DNA of 64,000 nt from Paracoccus indicus (GTDB lineage Bacteria > Pseudomonadota > Alphaproteobacteria > Rhodobacterales > Rhodobacteraceae): the NCBI RefSeq assembly GCF_003056335.1, contig NZ_PYWA01000004.1:1-64000 (forward strand), given 5' to 3'. The notes below the pieces were generated by a model. The model did not search any database and was not told where the DNA came from. It saw only the letters and a list, made by a program, of their open reading frames with translations. Shown here piece by piece: positions 48,050 through 58,040 of this stretch (position 1 is the stretch's first letter; every line of letters begins with the position of its first letter). The position numbers and the translations under genes were made by a program.

Positions 48050-49698
48050 TGACCGTCGAAAACGACATGATGGGGGGGCGGTCGGCCACGACCGCCCCCG
48101 CTGCAATCGAGCTGCGGGGCATCTCGAAGGCATTCGGGCCGGTTCAGGCGAACCGCAACATCAACCTGTCCGTCCCCAAGGGCAGCATCCACGGCATCAT
48201 CGGCGAAAACGGCGCGGGCAAATCCACGCTGATGTCGATCCTCTACGGCTTTTACAAACCTGACAGCGGTCAGGTGCTGGTCAACGGCCAGCCGATCACC
48301 ATTGCCGACAGCCAGACCGCGATCCGCGCGGGCATCGGCATGGTCTTCCAGCATTTCAAGCTGGTGCAGAATTTCACGGTGCTGGAAAACATCATTTTGG
48401 GCGTCGAGGATGGCGCGCTGCTGCGCCCCTCGCTGTCCAAGGCGCGCGGCGTGCTGAAGAAGCTGGCCGCCGAATACCAGCTGAACGTCGACCCCGACGA
48501 GGTGATCGAGAACCTCTCGGTCGGTCACCAGCAGCGGGTCGAGATCCTGAAGGCGCTTTATCGGCAGGCCGACATCCTGATCCTGGACGAACCCACGGGC
48601 GTGCTGACCCCCGCCGAGGCCGACCACCTGTTCCGCATCCTTGAAGGGCTGCGCGACGAGGGCAAGACCATCATCCTGATCACGCATAAATTGCGCGAGA
48701 TCATGGACATCACCGACAACGTCAGCGTCATGCGGCGCGGGGAAATGGTCGCCTCGGTCAAGACCTCCGAGACCAGCCCCGAACATCTGGCCGAGCTGAT
48801 GGTCGGCCGCAAGGTGTTGCTGAACGTCGAAAAGACGCCCGCCGCCCCTGCCGCGCCCGTCCTCGAGGTCCGCAACCTGACGATGACCGACGACGAGGGC
48901 GTGCAGCGCCTGCGCGGCATCGATCTGGACATCCGCGCGGGCGAGATCCTGGGCATCGCCGGTGTCAGCGGCAACGGCCAGACCATGTTGCTGGAGATCC
49001 TTGGCGGCTATCCCCCCAAGGGCAGCAAGCTTGGCGGAGAGATCCGCATGAACGGCCAGCCCCTGCCCATCGGCGGTCGCGGCTGCGATGCCGCGCAGCG
49101 CCGACGCGCGGGCATCGGCCACATCCCCGAGGATCGTCAGGTCGAAGGGTTGATCATGGATTTCGCGGCTTGGGAAAACGTCGCCTTCGGTTGGCAGGAC
49201 GCGCCGGAATTCACCAAGGGCATGTTGATGGACAATGCCGCCATCAAGGCCGATGCGGAAGCCAAGATGGAACGCTTCGACGTCCGTCCGCGCAACCCCA
49301 ACCTGGCGGCGCGCAACTTCTCGGGCGGGAACCAGCAGAAGATCGTCGTGGCCCGCGAGATCGAGCGCAACCCCGACCTGCTGCTGATCGGCCAGCCGAC
49401 GCGCGGCGTCGACATCGGCGCGATCGAATTCATCCACAAGCAGATCGTGGCCCTGCGCGATGCGGGCAAGGCGATCCTGCTGGTCAGCGTCGAGCTGGAC
49501 GAGATCCTGGCCCTGTCGGACCGCATCGCCGTCATGTTCGACGGCCGCATCATGGGCGAACGCCTGCCCGAAAATACCACCACGGGCGAATTGGGCCTGT
49601 TGATGGCGGGCGTCACCGATACCGAACACACCCCCGACGACGCGGGCATCCCCCCCGGATCCGCCCATGTCGACACGCTGCCGCAGGAGCCCGTCTGA
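48049..49698 (+). CDS. ABC transporter ATP-binding protein, tandem NBD (nucleoside type)
   Basis: 549 residues with two nucleotide-binding domains. NBD1 (about 15-250) has intact GENGAGKST, LSVGHQQRVEI and ILILDEPT. NBD2 (about 265-500) has a degenerate Walker A (GVSGNGQT) and a degenerate Walker B (LLLIGQPTRGVD, Gln for Glu), but retains FSGGNQQKIVVAREI. One active and one weak site are usual in this RbsA/NupA-like family. The start shares one base with the preceding stop (TAATG). Confidence 0.93.
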
Positions 49699-50801
49699 TG
49701 GACAAGATGCCGAAATGGGCCGATGTGATCCTGACGCCGCTGATCTCGCTGGTGCTTGCAATGGCGATATCGGCGCTGGTGATCCTGGCCATCGGGGAAA
49801 GCCCGGTGATGGCCATGAAGACCATGGTCGAGGGTGCCTTGGGGTCCAGCTATGGCTGGGGCTTCACGCTTTATTACGCGACGAACTTCATCTTCACCGG
49901 GCTGGCCGTGATGGTCGCCTATCACGCCAGCCTGTTCAACATCGGCGGCGAGGGTCAGGCGGCCATGGGCGGCCTTGGCGTGGCGCTGGTGCTTTTGTAC
50001 CTGCCCTTGCCGCATTGGGCCATCGCTTTGCCGGTCGCGATGATCGGGGCGGCGGCCTTCGGTGCGGCATGGGCCTTCATTCCTGCCTATCTGCAGGCCA
50101 AGCGCGGCAGCCATATCGTGATCACCACGATCATGTTCAACTTCATCGCCGCCGCAGCGCTGAACTATGTGCTGGTCAACAAGCTGCGCCCCGTGGGCAG
50201 CATGGACCCGGCATCCGCCCGCTTCCCCGAGGCGACGCATATCCCCGCCCTGACCGATCTGGCCGCGGGACTGGGGATGACCTGGGGCAAGAACACTCCG
50301 GTCAACATCACCTTCCTGGTGGCCATCGCCGCCTGCGCGCTGGTCTGGCTGCTGATCTGGCGCACCAAGCTGGGATATGAGATCCGCGTGCTGGGCAAAT
50401 CCGAACCGGGCGCCGTCTATGCCGGCATCAGCCCGGTCAAGATCACCGTCATCGCCATGCTGATCTCGGGCGGGCTGGCGGGGCTGATGGCGATCAACAA
50501 CGTCATGGGCGAATCCGAACGTCTGGTCCTGAACGCGGTCGAGGGGGCGGGCTTCATCGGCATCGCCGTCGCCCTGATGGGCCGCAACCACCCCTTCGGC
50601 ATCCTGCTGGCAGCGCTGCTGTTCGGTTTCCTCTATCAGGGCGGGGGCGAGCTGGCGCTCTGGACCAGCATCCCGCGCGAATTGATCGTCGTCATCCAGG
50701 CGCTGGTCATTCTTTTCACGGGTGCATTGGACAACATGGTCCGCATGCCGCTGGAACGGCTGTTCCTGTCGATGCGACGCACGAAAGGGGGCGCGAAATG
50801 A
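49698..50801 (+). CDS. ABC transporter permease, nucleoside type (first)
   Basis: 367 residues, 8-9 membrane spans, BPD_transp_2 family. The central ALMVAYHASLFNIGGEGQ-type motif (here LAVMVAYHASLFNIGGEGQ) and the GYEIRVLGKSEPGAVYAGI cytoplasmic loop with its EAA-like helix are typical of the NupB/YufP group. It starts within 1 nt of the ATPase stop (TGATG). Confidence 0.92.
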   Translation: MDKMPKWADVILTPLISLVLAMAISALVILAIGESPVMAMKTMVEGALGSSYGWGFTLYYATNFIFTGLAVMVAYHASLFNIGGEGQAAMGGLGVALVLLYLPLPHWAIALPVAMIGAAAFGAAWAFIPAYLQAKRGSHIVITTIMFNFIAAAALNYVLVNKLRPVGSMDPASARFPEATHIPALTDLAAGLGMTWGKNTPVNITFLVAIAACALVWLLIWRTKLGYEIRVLGKSEPGAVYAGISPVKITVIAMLISGGLAGLMAINNVMGESERLVLNAVEGAGFIGIAVALMGRNHPFGILLAALLFGFLYQGGGELALWTSIPRELIVVIQALVILFTGALDNMVRMPLERLFLSMRRTKGGAK

Positions 50802-51826
50802 AGATCAAGGATTCGCTGATCGCGCTGATCGTTCTGGGCATCTGCCTGATCTGGGCCTTCGTCGACGGCAGCGCCGCCGAGCAGGGCATCGGCAGCGCGC
50901 TTCGCCTGATGACGCCACTGCTGCTGGCCTGTCTGGCCGGGCTTTACTCCGAACGCGCCGGGGTCTTCGACATCGGGCTTGAGGGCAAGATGCTGATGGC
51001 GGCCTTCACTGCCGCATCGGTCGCCTATCTGACCGACAGTGCATGGTTGGGCCTGCTGGCGGGCATCGGCGGGTCGCTGGCCCTGTCGCTGGTCCACGGG
51101 CTGGCCTCGATCACCTTCCGGGGAAACCAGCTGATCGCGGGCGTGGCGATCAACTTCCTGGCCTCGGGCCTGACGGTGCTGGTGGGACAGAACGCCTTCG
51201 GTCTGGGCGGGCGCACGCCTGCGCTGACCGGGGCGGGCCGCTTCCAGCCCATCAATCTGCCGTTTGCGGAAACGCTGCGGGACGTGCCCGTGATCGGGCC
51301 GATCTATTCCGGGCTGATCTCGGGGAACACCATCCTGGTCTATGTGGCGCTGCTGATGGTGCCGGTGACCTGGTGGGTGCTGTTCCGCACCCGCTTCGGG
51401 CTGCGCCTGCGGGCCGTTGGGGAAAACCCCGCTTCGGTCGATACGGCGGGCGTATCCGTCACGCGGCTGCGCTATGCTGCCGTCGCCATCTGCGGCATCC
51501 TCTGCGGGATCGCCGGGGCCTATCTGGCGACGGGCCTGTCAGCCGGTTTCGTCAAGGAAATGACCGCCGGTCGCGGCTTCATCGCCCTTGCGGCGCTGAT
51601 CTTCGCCAAGTGGCGTCCGTGGCAGGCGCTCTTCGCGACCTTCCTCTTCGGTCTTCTCGAGGCGATCGCCAACCTCTATCCGAACCTCGATCTAGGTTTC
51701 ATCACGATCCCCTCGATGTTCATGAACGCCCTGCCCTACATCCTGACCGTGATCATCCTGGCGGGCTTCGTCGGCCGCGCCATCCCCCCCCGCGCCGGAG
51801 GAGAGCCCTATGTCAAAGAGCGCTGA
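50798..51826 (+). CDS. ABC transporter permease, nucleoside type (second)
   Basis: 342 residues, BPD_transp_2 family, pairs with the previous gene. LLLACLAGLYSERAGVFDIGLEGKMLMAA and FGLRLRAVGENPASVDTAGVSV are signatures, as is GRGFIALAALIFAKWRP. It overlaps the previous gene by 4 nt and the next by 17 nt. Confidence 0.92.
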   Translation: MKIKDSLIALIVLGICLIWAFVDGSAAEQGIGSALRLMTPLLLACLAGLYSERAGVFDIGLEGKMLMAAFTAASVAYLTDSAWLGLLAGIGGSLALSLVHGLASITFRGNQLIAGVAINFLASGLTVLVGQNAFGLGGRTPALTGAGRFQPINLPFAETLRDVPVIGPIYSGLISGNTILVYVALLMVPVTWWVLFRTRFGLRLRAVGENPASVDTAGVSVTRLRYAAVAICGILCGIAGAYLATGLSAGFVKEMTAGRGFIALAALIFAKWRPWQALFATFLFGLLEAIANLYPNLDLGFITIPSMFMNALPYILTVIILAGFVGRAIPPRAGGEPYVKER

Positions 51827-52616
51827 GCTGGCGCAACTGATCCGCGACCGTGCCGGAGCAGATGCCCCCGAATACGGCCTGATCCTGGGGTCGGGCCTTG
51901 GGCACCTGTCCGACATGGTCGATGGCGTGGCCATCCCCTATGACGACCTGCCGGGCTTTCCCCATGCGGGCGTCTCGGGGCATGTGCCCAAGCTGGTCAT
52001 CGGCCAGCTTGAGGGGCGTCGCGTCGCAGTCTTCGGGGGGCGGTCGCATTACTACGAATCGGGCCGTGCCGATGCCATGCGCCTGCCGCTGGAGGTGCTG
52101 CGTGATCTGGGCTGCGACAAGCTGGTCCTGACCAATGCGGCCGGATCGCTGCGCCCCGACATCCAGCCCGGCGGGCTGATGATGCTGAACGATCACATCG
52201 CCTTTGCCGGAACGAACCCGCTGATCGGGGAAAAGACCGATGCGCGTTTCGTGCCACTGACGGATGCCCATGACGTCGCAATGCGTCAGGCGCTGTCGGA
52301 TGCCGCCAAGGCCGAAGGGGTCGATCTGCCTCAGGGCGTTTACTGCTGGTTCTCGGGGCCCAGCTTCGAAACCCCGGCCGAGATCAGGGCCGCACAGGTC
52401 CTGGGCGCGGATGCCGTCGGCATGTCCACCGTCCCCGAAATCATCCTGGGACGCTTCCTAGGCCTGCGCTGCGCGGCCATCTCGGTCATCACGAACATGG
52501 GCGCGGGACTGTCGGACGAAGCGATCAGCCACGACCACACCAAGGCAATGGCGCCGCTTGGCGCGGCCAAGCTGGAAAAGCTGCTGCGGCATTTCCTGCG
52601 CCACGCCGAAACCTGA
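51810..52616 (+). CDS. punA: Purine nucleoside phosphorylase
   Basis: 268 residues of the trimeric PNP class. The phosphate loop is GLILGSGLGHLSDM, with FGGRSHYYESG and LTNAAGSL. The base site is WFSGPSFETPAEIRAA and the end of the pocket VGMSTVPEIILGR then ITNMGAGLS. It splits inosine and guanosine to the base and ribose 1-phosphate. It starts 17 nt inside the permease gene, so import and cleavage are co-expressed. Confidence 0.93.
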   Translation: MSKSAELAQLIRDRAGADAPEYGLILGSGLGHLSDMVDGVAIPYDDLPGFPHAGVSGHVPKLVIGQLEGRRVAVFGGRSHYYESGRADAMRLPLEVLRDLGCDKLVLTNAAGSLRPDIQPGGLMMLNDHIAFAGTNPLIGEKTDARFVPLTDAHDVAMRQALSDAAKAEGVDLPQGVYCWFSGPSFETPAEIRAAQVLGADAVGMSTVPEIILGRFLGLRCAAISVITNMGAGLSDEAISHDHTKAMAPLGAAKLEKLLRHFLRHAET

Positions 52617-52622
52617 CAGGCT

Positions 52623-52645
52623 GCCGCCGGGCGGGACCCGGCGGC
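52623..52645. repeat. REP-like intergenic palindrome, copy 2 / bidirectional stem
   Basis: A perfect 9-bp stem (52623-52631 with 52637-52645) with a 5-nt loop lies between the convergent punA and mnmH stops. It shares most of its sequence with the palindrome at 20021. It has no T-run, so it may rely on Rho or protect 3' ends. Confidence 0.45.
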
Positions 52646-52650
52646 GCGCC

Positions 52651-53703
52651 TCAGGGCTGCATCTGCATCAAAGCGTCTTCGACCGCCCCCGTCGCGGCCT
52701 CCAGATCGGTCAGTTCGGTCAGATGGACCGCCTGCCCCGTCCCGTCGTCATGGCGGGCGCGGTGCTTGTCATAGCGGGGGTCGTAATGGTCGCGCAGCAA
52801 CCCCTCGGACAGGGCCTGCCATTGCCGGTCGCGCAGCAGCGCACGCCAACCCTCGATCCGTTCTGCCGGGTGCAGGGGCGTCATCAGGTTCAGGATATGG
52901 GCGACGCGATCTGGGTCCTCGACCATGTCGTCATAGCTACGGGCGGTAAAGGCGGCGCGGGCCTGAACCGGCACATGCATCTGCAGCCGTGGGGCAGCAC
53001 AGATGGCCTGCCACATGGCCTTGGGAACGGTGATGGTGCCGATGCGGCTGCTTTCGGCCTCGACCAGGACCGGGCGTGCGGGGTCCAGCGATTCCAGCGC
53101 GATGGCCAGACGACCCTCGAACATCTTCTGGCTGGGCTGGCCGCCGGGCATGGCGCCGAACAGGCTGCCGCGGTGGTTGGCCAAGCCTTCCAGGTCGATC
53201 ACCTGATGGCCGCGGGCGGCAAGGCGGTTCAGGATCTCGGTCTTGGCGCTGCCGGTATTGCCGTCCAGCACGATCACGCGCGAGGGGATCGGCCCGTTCT
53301 GCACTCGGTCGACCACAAGGCGGCGCCACGACTTGTAGCCCCCTTCGACCCGGCTGACGCGCCAGCCGATCTGGCCCAGGATGGTGGCAAAGCTGCCCGA
53401 GCGTTGACCGCCCCGCCAGCAATAGACCAGGGGCCGCCAACCGCCCGGCTTGTCGGCCAAAGCGCCCGCGATATGGCGCGCTGCATTGGCCGCCACAAGG
53501 GCGGCGCCGATCTTGCGTGCATCGAAGGGCGACACCTGTTTGTAGATGGTGCCGACCCTTTCGCGTTCCTCGTCGTCCAGCACCGGCAGGTTGATCGCGC
53601 CGGGCAGGTGGTCCTCGGCGAATTCAGCCGGGGCGCGGACGTCGATGATGTCGTCGAACCCGTCGATCAAGGGGCCCGCCACCCTGTTCAATTCCAGCGT
53701 CAA
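52651..53703 (-). CDS. mnmH: tRNA 2-selenouridine synthase
   Basis: 350 residues. An N-terminal rhodanese domain (DVRAPAEFAEDHLPGAIN) has the catalytic C95 in YCWRGGQRSGS; a P-loop domain has GNTGSAKT at 148-155. It replaces sulfur by selenium at the wobble 2-thiouridine, using selenophosphate and geranyl-diphosphate. No ATG fits; the best start is a TTG 2 nt after the upstream gene's stop. selD is not in the window. This implies selenium metabolism in the organism. Confidence 0.9.
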   Translation of the reverse strand: MTLELNRVAGPLIDGFDDIIDVRAPAEFAEDHLPGAINLPVLDDEERERVGTIYKQVSPFDARKIGAALVAANAARHIAGALADKPGGWRPLVYCWRGGQRSGSFATILGQIGWRVSRVEGGYKSWRRLVVDRVQNGPIPSRVIVLDGNTGSAKTEILNRLAARGHQVIDLEGLANHRGSLFGAMPGGQPSQKMFEGRLAIALESLDPARPVLVEAESSRIGTITVPKAMWQAICAAPRLQMHVPVQARAAFTARSYDDMVEDPDRVAHILNLMTPLHPAERIEGWRALLRDRQWQALSEGLLRDHYDPRYDKHRARHDDGTGQAVHLTELTDLEAATGAVEDALMQMQP

Positions 53704-53705
53704 GT

Positions 53706-54275
53706 TCAGAAGACGTAGACGGGCGTGCCGACCGGCACCTGGTTGAACAGGCTGATCACCGCCTCGTTGCGCATCCGCAGGCAGCCGTTCGAGACGGCCG
53801 AGCCGATGGATCCGGGCTGGGTCGTGCCGTGGATGCGGATCGCCGTATCCTGACCATTCGCATTGTAGAGATAAAGCGCGCGTGCCCCCAAGGGGTTCTT
53901 GGGACCGCCCGGCATGCCGTCCTCGTATTTCTTGTAGGCGGCGGGATTGCGTTCGATCATGTCCTGCGTCGGGCGCCAGCTGGGCCATTCGACCTTGCGA
54001 CCGATGGTGGCCTTGCCCTTCCAGACCAGTTCATCCTTACCCACGGCCACGCCGTAGCGGATCGCGCGGCCCGGCGCGATGACGTGATACAGGAAGAAGT
54101 CCTTGCTGACGACGACGATGCTGCCGACCTCGAAGTCGTCGCGGATCGCGACCTCGGTCGGGATATAGGGGTCGGTGGCGGTCGCGGCGGGTGCTTTGGG
54201 CGCGGCCTGGGCCATCACCAGCGACGGCGCGGCGATCAGCGGCAGGGCCAGCGAAATCATCTGACGGCGGTTCAT
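53706..54275 (-). CDS. L,D-transpeptidase (YkuD domain), exported
   Basis: 189 residues. A signal peptide opens MNRRQMISLALPLIAAPSLVMA. The YkuD catalytic set is H149 and C165 in HGTTQPGSIGSAVSNGCLRMR, with the earlier GKATIGRK and PMGARALYLY-type (here NPLGARALYLY) motifs. It would form 3-3 peptidoglycan cross-links or attach proteins to the wall in the periplasm. It ends 2 nt before mnmH begins. Confidence 0.92.
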   Translation of the reverse strand: MNRRQMISLALPLIAAPSLVMAQAAPKAPAATATDPYIPTEVAIRDDFEVGSIVVVSKDFFLYHVIAPGRAIRYGVAVGKDELVWKGKATIGRKVEWPSWRPTQDMIERNPAAYKKYEDGMPGGPKNPLGARALYLYNANGQDTAIRIHGTTQPGSIGSAVSNGCLRMRNEAVISLFNQVPVGTPVYVF

Positions 54276-54398
54276 GGCGGTATTCCTCGTCCGGTGGTTC
54301 TGATCTGGATCGGTTTCGATCTGGATACAGGCAAAACGCCTGTTGCCGCAACTCATGACCGTGTCATCGGCCCGCGATGCCTTGATCGTGCGGCGCAA

Positions 54399-54415
54399 AC
54401 TTCACACATGGAAGT
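54399..54415 (+). promoter_or_regulatory. Dyad upstream of copA, possible MerR/CueR-type operator
   Basis: ACTTC-N7-GAAGT (54399-54403, 54411-54415) about 60 nt before the copA start. CueR-type sites have longer ACCTTCC/GGAAGGT arms, so the match is partial and there is no clear -35/-10 around it. No copper regulator gene is in the window. Confidence 0.3.
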
Positions 54416-54477
54416 GGTGGGGGCAGGCCATCAGCGCAACCCCCGACCGGATGAACCAACCGAAAGCGACACCCGCA

Positions 54478-56877
54478 ATGACCGCAGAACTGGACCTGCC
54501 CGTGCCGGGCATGAATTGCGCCGCCTGCGCGGGCCGTATCGAGCGCGCGCTGTCGGCCCTGCCCGGCATCAGCGATCTGGCGGTCAATTCCGCCACCCGC
54601 CGCGCCCGGATGCAGGTCGAGGGCACCCCGCTGGAGCGGATCACGACGGCGCTGTCCGATGCGGGCTATCCCGCGCAGCTGACCACCACCCGCCTGTCCA
54701 TTGAGGGCATGAGCTGCGCGTCATGTCTGGGACGCGTGCAGCGCGGGTTGGAGCAGCTGCCGCAGGTGGCATCCGCGCAGGTCAACCTGGCGACGAAACA
54801 AACGCAGGTGACGCATGCCCCGAACCTTGGCCCGCAGGCGGTTGCGCGGATCGTGACCGATCTGGGATATCCCGCGACGGTGCTGGCCGATGGCGCCAAG
54901 CCCGACACCCCCGATGAGGCCGCATCCCTGCGCCGCGACTTCCTGATCGCGCTGGTGCTGACCCTGCCGCTGTTCGTGATCGAGATGGGCGGTCATCTGG
55001 TCCCGTCCTTCCATGCATGGCTGCACGGTCTGGTGCCCATGCGTGCGCTGTGGGTGGGGCAGATGCTGCTGGCGCTGGCGGTGCTGGCCGTTCCGGGGCG
55101 GCGCTTCTTCACGACCGGTCTGAAGGCCCTGTCCCGCGGCGCGCCCGAGATGAACAGTCTTGTCGCCTTGGGGTCGGGGGCGGCATTCCTCTATTCCTCG
55201 GTCGTGACACTGGTGCCGGCACTGGTGCCCGCCGCCTCGCGCCATGTCTATTTCGAGGCCGCCGCCGTCATCGTCACCCTGATCCTGATGGGCCGCTGGC
55301 TTGAGGCCCGCGCCAAGGGTCGCGCCGGTGCCGCCATCCGCCAGCTGATGGATCTGACGCCCGACAGGGCCACCCTGCTGCGCGACGGCAAGCGGGTGAT
55401 CCTGCCCACAGACCAGGTGCAGACCGGCGATCTGCTGCTGCTGTCACCCGGCCAGCGCGTGCCTTTGGACGGCATCATCACCGAGGGTGCAGGACGCATC
55501 GACGAATCCATGCTGACGGGTGAACCGGCCCCCGTCGCGAAATCCGCGGGCGATCCGGTGACGGGTGGTACGATGAACGGCAGCGCCGCCCTGACCATCC
55601 GCGTGACCGCCACCGGCAGCGACACCGTCCTGTCGCGCATCGTGTCCTTGGTCGAGCAGGCCCAGAACGCCCGCCTGCCCGTGCAGGCGCTGGTCGACAA
55701 GGTGACGCGCGTCTTCGTGCCCTGCATCATCGCGCTGTCGCTGCTGACGCTGGTCTTGTGGCTGGTCTTCGGTCCGGGCCTTGCGCAGGCGGTCGTGGCG
55801 GCGGTGGCGGTGCTGATCATCGCCTGCCCCTGCGCCATGGGGCTGGCGGTGCCGGTCTCGATCATGGTGGGGACGGGCCGAGGGGCGCAGTTGGGCGTGC
55901 TGTTCCGCCAAGGCGACGCGCTGCAAAAGCTGGCGACGGCGCGCAGCGTCGGCTTCGACAAGACCGGCACCCTGACCCAAGGGCACCCGACCCTGACCGG
56001 AACCTGGACCGACGGCATGTCCCGGGATGAGGCCCTGCGCCTGGCCGCCGCCGCCGAGGCGCGCTCCGAACATCCGCTGGCTGCCGCCTTCATGGCCGCG
56101 ACCAAGGGACAGGATCTGCCCACCGCCGAAAACATCGAGGCCATCACCGGTCAAGGGCTGCGCGCGCGGGTGCAGGATCGGGACCTGCTGATCGGCAATC
56201 AGACGGCGCTGGAAACGGCGGGCGTCGCCGTCAACCCGGACCTGCTGTCCCGTGCCACCAAGGCCGCCGATCAAGGGGCGACGCCGGTGCATCTGGCGAT
56301 CGACGGCACCCATTTCGCCAGCTTTGCCGTCATGGATGCCGCCCGCCCGCAATCGGCCAAGACCATCGCCGATCTGCACGACATGGGGCTGACCACCCAT
56401 ATGCTGTCGGGTGACACGCCCGCCACGGTCCGCGCCATGGCCCGCACCCTGGGCATCGACCGGGCACAAGGCGGCCTGACTCCCGAGGACAAGCTGACCC
56501 ATATCCGCGACATGGGCGATGACAGCGTCTTCGTCGGCGATGGCATCAACGATGCCCCTGCCCTTGCGGCCGCCCGCACAGGCATCGCCATCGGCACCGG
56601 AACCGACATCGCAATCCAGACCGCCGATGCCGTGCTGATGTCGGGCGATCCGGGCGGCGTGGTCCGGGCGATCCGGCTGTCACGCGCGGTGATGCGCAAC
56701 ATCCGGCAGAACCTCTTCTGGGCCTTTGCCTACAACATCGCGCTGGTGCCGGTTGCAATGGGCGTGCTGGTGCCCTTTGGTGGTCCGCAGATGTCGCCGA
56801 TGCTGGGGGCTGGGGCGATGGCGCTGTCCTCGGTCTTCGTCGTCGGCAATGCCCTGAGGTTGAGGAAAGCCGGATGA
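54478..56877 (+). CDS. copA: Copper-exporting P1B-type ATPase
   Basis: 799 residues. Two N-terminal metal-binding domains have CxxC at C14/C17 (GMNCAAC) and C80/C83 (GMSCASC). The actuator TGE is in MLTGEPAPVAK near 347. The transmembrane CPC is at 450-452 (IIACPCAMGLAVP), the phosphorylated Asp D494 is in DKTGTLTQG, SEHPLA marks the nucleotide domain, and GDGINDAPAL closes it. These fit Cu(I) export. An ATG 27 nt upstream is an alternative start. It diverges from the transpeptidase gene and overlaps tesA by 4 nt. Confidence 0.96.
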   Translation: MTAELDLPVPGMNCAACAGRIERALSALPGISDLAVNSATRRARMQVEGTPLERITTALSDAGYPAQLTTTRLSIEGMSCASCLGRVQRGLEQLPQVASAQVNLATKQTQVTHAPNLGPQAVARIVTDLGYPATVLADGAKPDTPDEAASLRRDFLIALVLTLPLFVIEMGGHLVPSFHAWLHGLVPMRALWVGQMLLALAVLAVPGRRFFTTGLKALSRGAPEMNSLVALGSGAAFLYSSVVTLVPALVPAASRHVYFEAAAVIVTLILMGRWLEARAKGRAGAAIRQLMDLTPDRATLLRDGKRVILPTDQVQTGDLLLLSPGQRVPLDGIITEGAGRIDESMLTGEPAPVAKSAGDPVTGGTMNGSAALTIRVTATGSDTVLSRIVSLVEQAQNARLPVQALVDKVTRVFVPCIIALSLLTLVLWLVFGPGLAQAVVAAVAVLIIACPCAMGLAVPVSIMVGTGRGAQLGVLFRQGDALQKLATARSVGFDKTGTLTQGHPTLTGTWTDGMSRDEALRLAAAAEARSEHPLAAAFMAATKGQDLPTAENIEAITGQGLRARVQDRDLLIGNQTALETAGVAVNPDLLSRATKAADQGATPVHLAIDGTHFASFAVMDAARPQSAKTIADLHDMGLTTHMLSGDTPATVRAMARTLGIDRAQGGLTPEDKLTHIRDMGDDSVFVGDGINDAPALAAARTGIAIGTGTDIAIQTADAVLMSGDPGGVVRAIRLSRAVMRNIRQNLFWAFAYNIALVPVAMGVLVPFGGPQMSPMLGAGAMALSSVFVVGNALRLRKAG

Positions 56878-57518
56878 CCCTGAACAGACGTGACCTGCTG
56901 GCCGCGATGGCCGCCTTGGCCGCCGTCGGACCGGCGCGCGCGCAAGACCTGCCGCGCCTGCTGTGCCTTGGCGACAGCCTGACGGCCGGATACGGCCTGC
57001 CGCAGGAACAGGGGCTTGTGCCGCAGCTGTCGCAATTCCTGCATCAGGCGGGTCGGCCCGCGCAGCTGATCAACGCCGGGATCTCGGGTGATACGACCTA
57101 TGGGGGGCGGGTGCGGATCGGGCTGTCGATCCGGCGCAACGCCCCCGATGCCGTCATCGTCGAGCTGGGCGGCAACGACATGCTGCGCAAGTTCGACCCG
57201 CTGAAGTCCGAACAGAACCTCGATGCCATCCTGACCACCGCGCGCGAGGGCGATCGCCCCGTCCTGCTGGTCGGCATCCACGCCCCGGCGGGGGACGCGG
57301 ACTGGCGGCGGGAATGGACGCAGATCTGGGCGCGGCTGGCCAACCGCCACGGGACGCTGCTGCTGCAGGACCTCTATGCGCCGATCGCCGCGCTGCCATC
57401 GGACCAGCGCGGGCCGCTTTTGCAGGATGACGGCATCCACCCATCGGCGCTTGGCGTGCAGCGGATCGTCCAGCATCTGGGCCCGGCGGCCGCGCAACTT
57501 GTCGCGCAGACCGCCTGA
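56874..57518 (+). CDS. tesA: SGNH-hydrolase esterase (TesA/arylesterase)
   Basis: 214 residues. An exported signal peptide with a paired arginine (MTLNRRDLLAAMAALAAVG) leads to block I LCLGDSLTAGYGL (nucleophile Ser), block III ELGGNDMLR and block V DGIHPSALG. It is a periplasmic thioesterase/lysophospholipase-like enzyme. Coupling to copA by a 4-nt overlap is by position only; no functional link is known. Confidence 0.9.
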   Translation: MTLNRRDLLAAMAALAAVGPARAQDLPRLLCLGDSLTAGYGLPQEQGLVPQLSQFLHQAGRPAQLINAGISGDTTYGGRVRIGLSIRRNAPDAVIVELGGNDMLRKFDPLKSEQNLDAILTTAREGDRPVLLVGIHAPAGDADWRREWTQIWARLANRHGTLLLQDLYAPIAALPSDQRGPLLQDDGIHPSALGVQRIVQHLGPAAAQLVAQTA

Positions 57519-57521
57519 GGG

Positions 57522-58001
57522 TCAGTGCCCGGCGTGTTCGCCGCCACCCTCCATATGCCCCATGTCGTGGCCTTCATCGGCACGGGCGTTGTCCACGGTG
57601 GCGGTCACGTCCTCGCGGCCGCAATCGCCGAAATCCAGAGTCAGGTCGATGCTGTCGCCATCGGCCAGCTTACGCGTCAGGCCCAGCAGCATGACATGAT
57701 CGCCACCGCGTTTCATGGCATGGGTCTGATGAGCGGGAATCTGGATGCCGCCCTCGATCCGGCCCATCTTCATGACGCCGTCCTCTTCGGTATGGCTGTG
57801 CAGTTCGACCCGCTCGGCCACGTCCGATTCGGCGGACTGCAGGGTGCAAGCAACGTCGCGGTGGTTTTCCAGCGTCATGAAGATCGCCCCCGTCATGGGG
57901 TTGGCGCTGCGGGCATAGGCGTCTTCGACATGCATGCCGTCATGGGCAAGGGCGGCAATGGGCATGGTGACCGCAACGGCGGCCAGAATCAGGGTTTTCA
58001 T
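57522..58001 (-). CDS. Periplasmic copper chaperone PCu(A)C
   Basis: 159 residues with a signal peptide (about 1-19) and a PCuAC domain. Copper ligands H68, M79, H102 and M104 follow the H-x10-M...H-x-M pattern with one extra residue in the long gap. The C-terminus is rich in His and Met (GHDMGHMEGGGEHAGH), a further copper sink. PCu(A)C delivers copper to cytochrome oxidase. AAGGA sets the start at the second Met. It converges on tesA with 3 nt between. Confidence 0.92.
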   Translation of the reverse strand: MKTLILAAVAVTMPIAALAHDGMHVEDAYARSANPMTGAIFMTLENHRDVACTLQSAESDVAERVELHSHTEEDGVMKMGRIEGGIQIPAHQTHAMKRGGDHVMLLGLTRKLADGDSIDLTLDFGDCGREDVTATVDNARADEGHDMGHMEGGGEHAGH

Positions 58002-58040
58002 CAGGATCATCCTTGGGAAAGGGTCAAAAAGGCTGGGGGT

